DNA of 11,580 nt, from NCBI GenBank assembly GCA_963546185.1, contig CAUULU010000032.1:1-11580 (forward strand), written 5' to 3'. Source of the DNA: JABCPO02 sp963546185. Its GTDB lineage: Bacteria; Bacillota; Clostridia; TANB77; CAG-508. Shown piece by piece: positions 9,396 to 11,580 of this stretch (positions are counted from its first letter, which is position 1; each line of letters begins with the position of its first letter). A program made the translations under genes and the position numbers. The notes under the pieces were generated by a model. That model saw nothing but the letters and a program-made list of their open reading frames with translations, made no database searches and was not told the origin of the DNA.

Positions 9396-9432
9396 AAAGA
9401 GGCTAGTAATTAAAATACTAGCTTCTTTTTTT
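9396..9432 (+). terminator. Rho-independent terminator after enolase
   Basis: GCTAGTA (9402-9408) pairs with TACTAGC (9416-9422) around a 7-base loop. The stem extends through AAAGAG/TTCTTT with one G-U pair to about 13 base pairs, and seven T bases (9426-9432) close it. It starts 41 bases after the enolase stop. Confidence 0.92.
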
Positions 9433-9458
9433 GGTGAATATTAAGTTATGTGCTTTTT

Positions 9459-9487
9459 TTGTAATAGAAGTAGAAAATATATATTAA
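9459..9487 (+). promoter_or_regulatory. Possible promoter of the DUF11 surface protein gene
   Basis: TTGTAA (9459-9464) and TATTAA (9482-9487) are 17 bases apart and lie just after the enolase terminator. A new promoter is needed here because the terminator isolates this gene. The AT-rich background makes the exact boxes uncertain. Confidence 0.45.
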
Positions 9488-9520
9488 TACATATATGATT
9501 AAATTGTATATGTGTATTAA
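9484..9520 (+). promoter_or_regulatory. Hairpin or operator-like inverted repeat before the surface protein gene
   Basis: AATACATATAT (9486-9496) pairs with ATATGTGTATT (9508-9518) with one G-U pair. Two further A-T pairs extend it to about 13 base pairs around an 11-base loop. It overlaps the possible -10 box and ends 6 bases before the ribosome site, so it could be an operator or an mRNA structure. Confidence 0.4.
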
Positions 9521-9526
9521 AATTAT

Positions 9527-9532
9527 AAGGAG
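9527..9532 (+). promoter_or_regulatory. Ribosome binding site of the surface protein
   Basis: AAGGAG lies 7 bases before ATG 9540. It selects that ATG over an in-frame ATG at 9495, and the chosen start begins with a normal signal peptide (MKKISKL). Confidence 0.85.
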
Positions 9533-9539
9533 AAAATTA

Positions 9540-11580
9540 ATGAAAAAAATATCTAAATTATGTATAACAATTATATTAATATTATCAATTATTATAACAT
9601 ATGGTAGTGGGATTATAGCAAGAGCAGCAGAGTCAGATTTAACTCTTACTCCAAAACCAGAAACAAATAATATACATTTAAAATGGACAGGACCACAAAA
9701 TAGTTCATACAAGGTATATCAAAAAAAGCCAGGAAGTAACCATTTTGAGACAATTGGACTTACTGACTTTAGTAATAATGCAACAGATGAAGAGGTTAAG
9801 GTACTTAATATATATCCTACTAGAGAATCAGCAGTTCCAGAAGTTGTAACTACTGAAAGTCCAGTATTAGTACCACAAGTTACTGTAACATACAAAGACC
9901 GGCACAAGTGAAGTAATACCTAAATCGGCTTTGTTGAAAGTATGGATGGAAGGACGGAACAGTAAGAGAGGGAGAAACTGTAACTAATTTTGAAGCATAT
10001 GGTAAAAATCCTAGTACAGGTAGACAAATAATAAAAGTGAAACATGTATCTGTAAGAGAATTTGAAGAAAATCCAAGTATGATATGGGATTATGATGTTA
10101 TGATGCATGGAACATGGGATGCTAATGAATGGAATGCTATAAACGATAATGGAGTTAATGAGATAGCAAGATATATAGATGCAGGAAAAGGTGTTCTTAC
10201 AGGTCATGATACTGTTGGATACAAGATGGGAAAAACTTACGGTATTGGAAGATTATCAGAAAAATTCAATATATTACTAGGACGATGGCCAGGTATGACT
10301 AATCCATCTGGTACAGAGGTTACTAGTAATAAGGCATGGGCATATGGTTCTACAAAAGTTAAAATAACTAAAAAAGGATTTTTAACACAATTTCCATGGA
10401 ATTTAGGGACTGATCGGAACAATTTTAAATATTCCATATTCACATACGACTTCAAATGCAGCAAAGGGAAATAATTGGATGGAATTTGTAGATGGTGCAT
10501 ATTGGAATGATCCTACTAATCTTATGGATGAAAATGAAACTAGAAATTTAATTCCAAGAGAAGCAAATCATAGATATTATCTAACAACGTGGAATAATAC
10601 AGCAATGATACAAACAGGGCATAGTAGTGGACAGTCAACAGAAGATGAAAGAAAAGTACTTGCAAACACATTATTCTATTTAAAACAATTAACAAAGAAA
10701 ACAGAAGTATTGGATAATTCAGCAAGAGATATAGCAGATCCTAATAAGGTGAGCCGGATTATCAACAGTAATAAATGATAATAATAGCACAAGTGTTAAG
10801 TTTAGAAGACCAGAAGATAATGGAAGTACATATGAATACTATGTAAAAGGATTAGATGGTTCAAGAGAGTTTACAAGTGACACAAAGAGTGCAACAATAA
10901 CAACAGGAGTTAAGAAGTATAAGTATATAGTAGATGAAAATCCTACAGGATCAAAAGATCTAATATCAGAAGCAGGAACAGAATATGAAAGTAGGGGAGA
11001 AAATGAAGAAATACCTATAGGAAATATAGTATATAATGATAATAGAGCTAAATATATACATATATATGCTATAGATGGAGCAGGAAATACTTCAGAAGTA
11101 CATACACAAAAGTTAGAACCAACAAGTCAAGAGTTAGAAGTAACAAAAGAAGTAGTAACCCTTAAAAATGAGTATAAGGTAGGAGATAGGATAAGATACA
11201 AGGTAAGTGTAAGAATAAAAGAAAATGAAACAAATAGGGGAACTGTTAATAATGTACATATAATAGATACATATAATGATATATATCTAAGACTAATAAA
11301 AGAAAGTATAGTAAAAGATAGTAATTCAGTAGTAAATACAGATTCATTAGGAACTATATCAAGTAATATGGGAAGTATTAGTTATGGACAAGTAAGAGAG
11401 TTACAGTATGATATGGAAGTTTTAGATTCAGCAAACGGAAAATCAGATGTAGGAAATAATGTATCTGTATCAAGTATAGGAATAAAAGGAGAGCCAGTTA
11501 CAGGAAATGCTCATAAGAAAGTGTCAGTAAACGATCCAAAGATAGAGATACAAAAATCAATGGATAAGTTAGAGTATAAG
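9540..11580 (+). CDS. Secreted multidomain surface protein (FN3-like, DUF11-like), 3' end missing, four C-GGN +1 sites
   Basis: Skipping extra C bases at 9899/9900, 9955, 10415 and 10754/10755 gives 679 residues, still open at the window end. A signal peptide (about 1-31) has a KK start, a hydrophobic core and a likely ARAAES cleavage region. A fibronectin type III-like segment follows (about 35-80: IHLKWTG, YKVYQKKPG). Next is an NIYP motif and a region of about 150-350 with YDVMMHGTWDANEW and GKGVLTGHDT. This recalls the flavodoxin/ThuA-like folds seen in some clostridial surface proteins (weak inference). A second FN3-like segment has IYAIDGAGNTSEV. From about residue 530 a DUF11-like repeat reads VTKEVVTLKNEYKVGDRIRY...VHIIDTY, and a second one begins at the window edge. 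DUF11 repeats form long stalks on cell surfaces. The function is unknown; an envelope role is likely. Confidence 0.78.

Noticed and set aside
211..10755. Sequencing or assembly error as the cause of the frameshifts
   Set aside because: The insertion is always C, always before GG, always in phase with glycine, and absent from enolase. Similar strings out of phase are untouched. Raw reads would still be needed to exclude it fully.
211..10755. P-site tRNA slippage on a fixed slippery sequence
   Set aside because: The preceding codon varies widely (CTT, GAT, AGC, GCA, TTA, GGA and others), and re-pairing in +1 would be poor for most of them.
1..11580. tRNA, rRNA, CRISPR array, insertion sequence or phage genes
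   Set aside because: I saw no cloverleaf, no regular spacer array, no transposase or integrase motif and no terminal repeats. No stretch without a gene exceeds 300 bases.

Overview
The window is AT-rich, almost fully coding on the + strand, and looks like a low-GC Gram-positive bacterium (Bacillota, probably Clostridia). The signs are strong AAGGAGG-type ribosome binding sites, a SpoVB-type flippase, DUF11-type surface repeats, AGA/AGG as the main arginine codons, and only TAA/TAG stops. I cannot name the species.

Layout. (1) 1-1262: end of a repetitive Ig-like extracellular protein. (2) 1281-3310: membrane sensor histidine kinase. (3) 3312-4380: response regulator with an HD-GYP domain. (4) 4432-6152: SpoVB/MATE-like polysaccharide flippase. 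(5) 6165-7954: oligoendopeptidase F-like M3 zinc peptidase. (6) 8054-9355: enolase, with its own promoter and a strong terminator. (7) 9540 to the window end: secreted multidomain surface protein with DUF11 repeats. Genes 1-5 are closely spaced (gaps of 18, 1, 51 and 12 bases) and are probably co-transcribed.

The main discovery is in the reading frames. Six of the seven genes are broken, but always in the same way. One extra C sits immediately before a glycine codon (GGA, GGT or GGC), so the zero frame meets CGG and then usually a stop soon after. Skipping that single base restores the conserved protein exactly, for example HEL-GH in the peptidase, LHDI-GK in the HD-GYP domain and GTGL-GL in the kinase. 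I count 31 such sites: 5 in the Ig-like protein, 5 in the kinase, 4 in the regulator, 8 in the flippase, 5 in the peptidase and 4 in the DUF11 protein. Enolase has none, despite about 38 glycine codons.

The extra C is always in phase with a glycine codon. It usually follows a codon ending in T or C, and most often CTT. In-frame CGG is never used as arginine in any of the reconstructed genes. Random sequencing error or gene decay would not be phase-specific. The simplest reading is that this organism decodes C-GGN by a +1 ribosomal shift or as a four-base glycine codon, at high efficiency. A comparable known case is the Perkinsus mitochondrial cox1 gene, where AGGY is read as glycine with a +1 shift. 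I know of no described bacterial genome that does this throughout, but I could not search.
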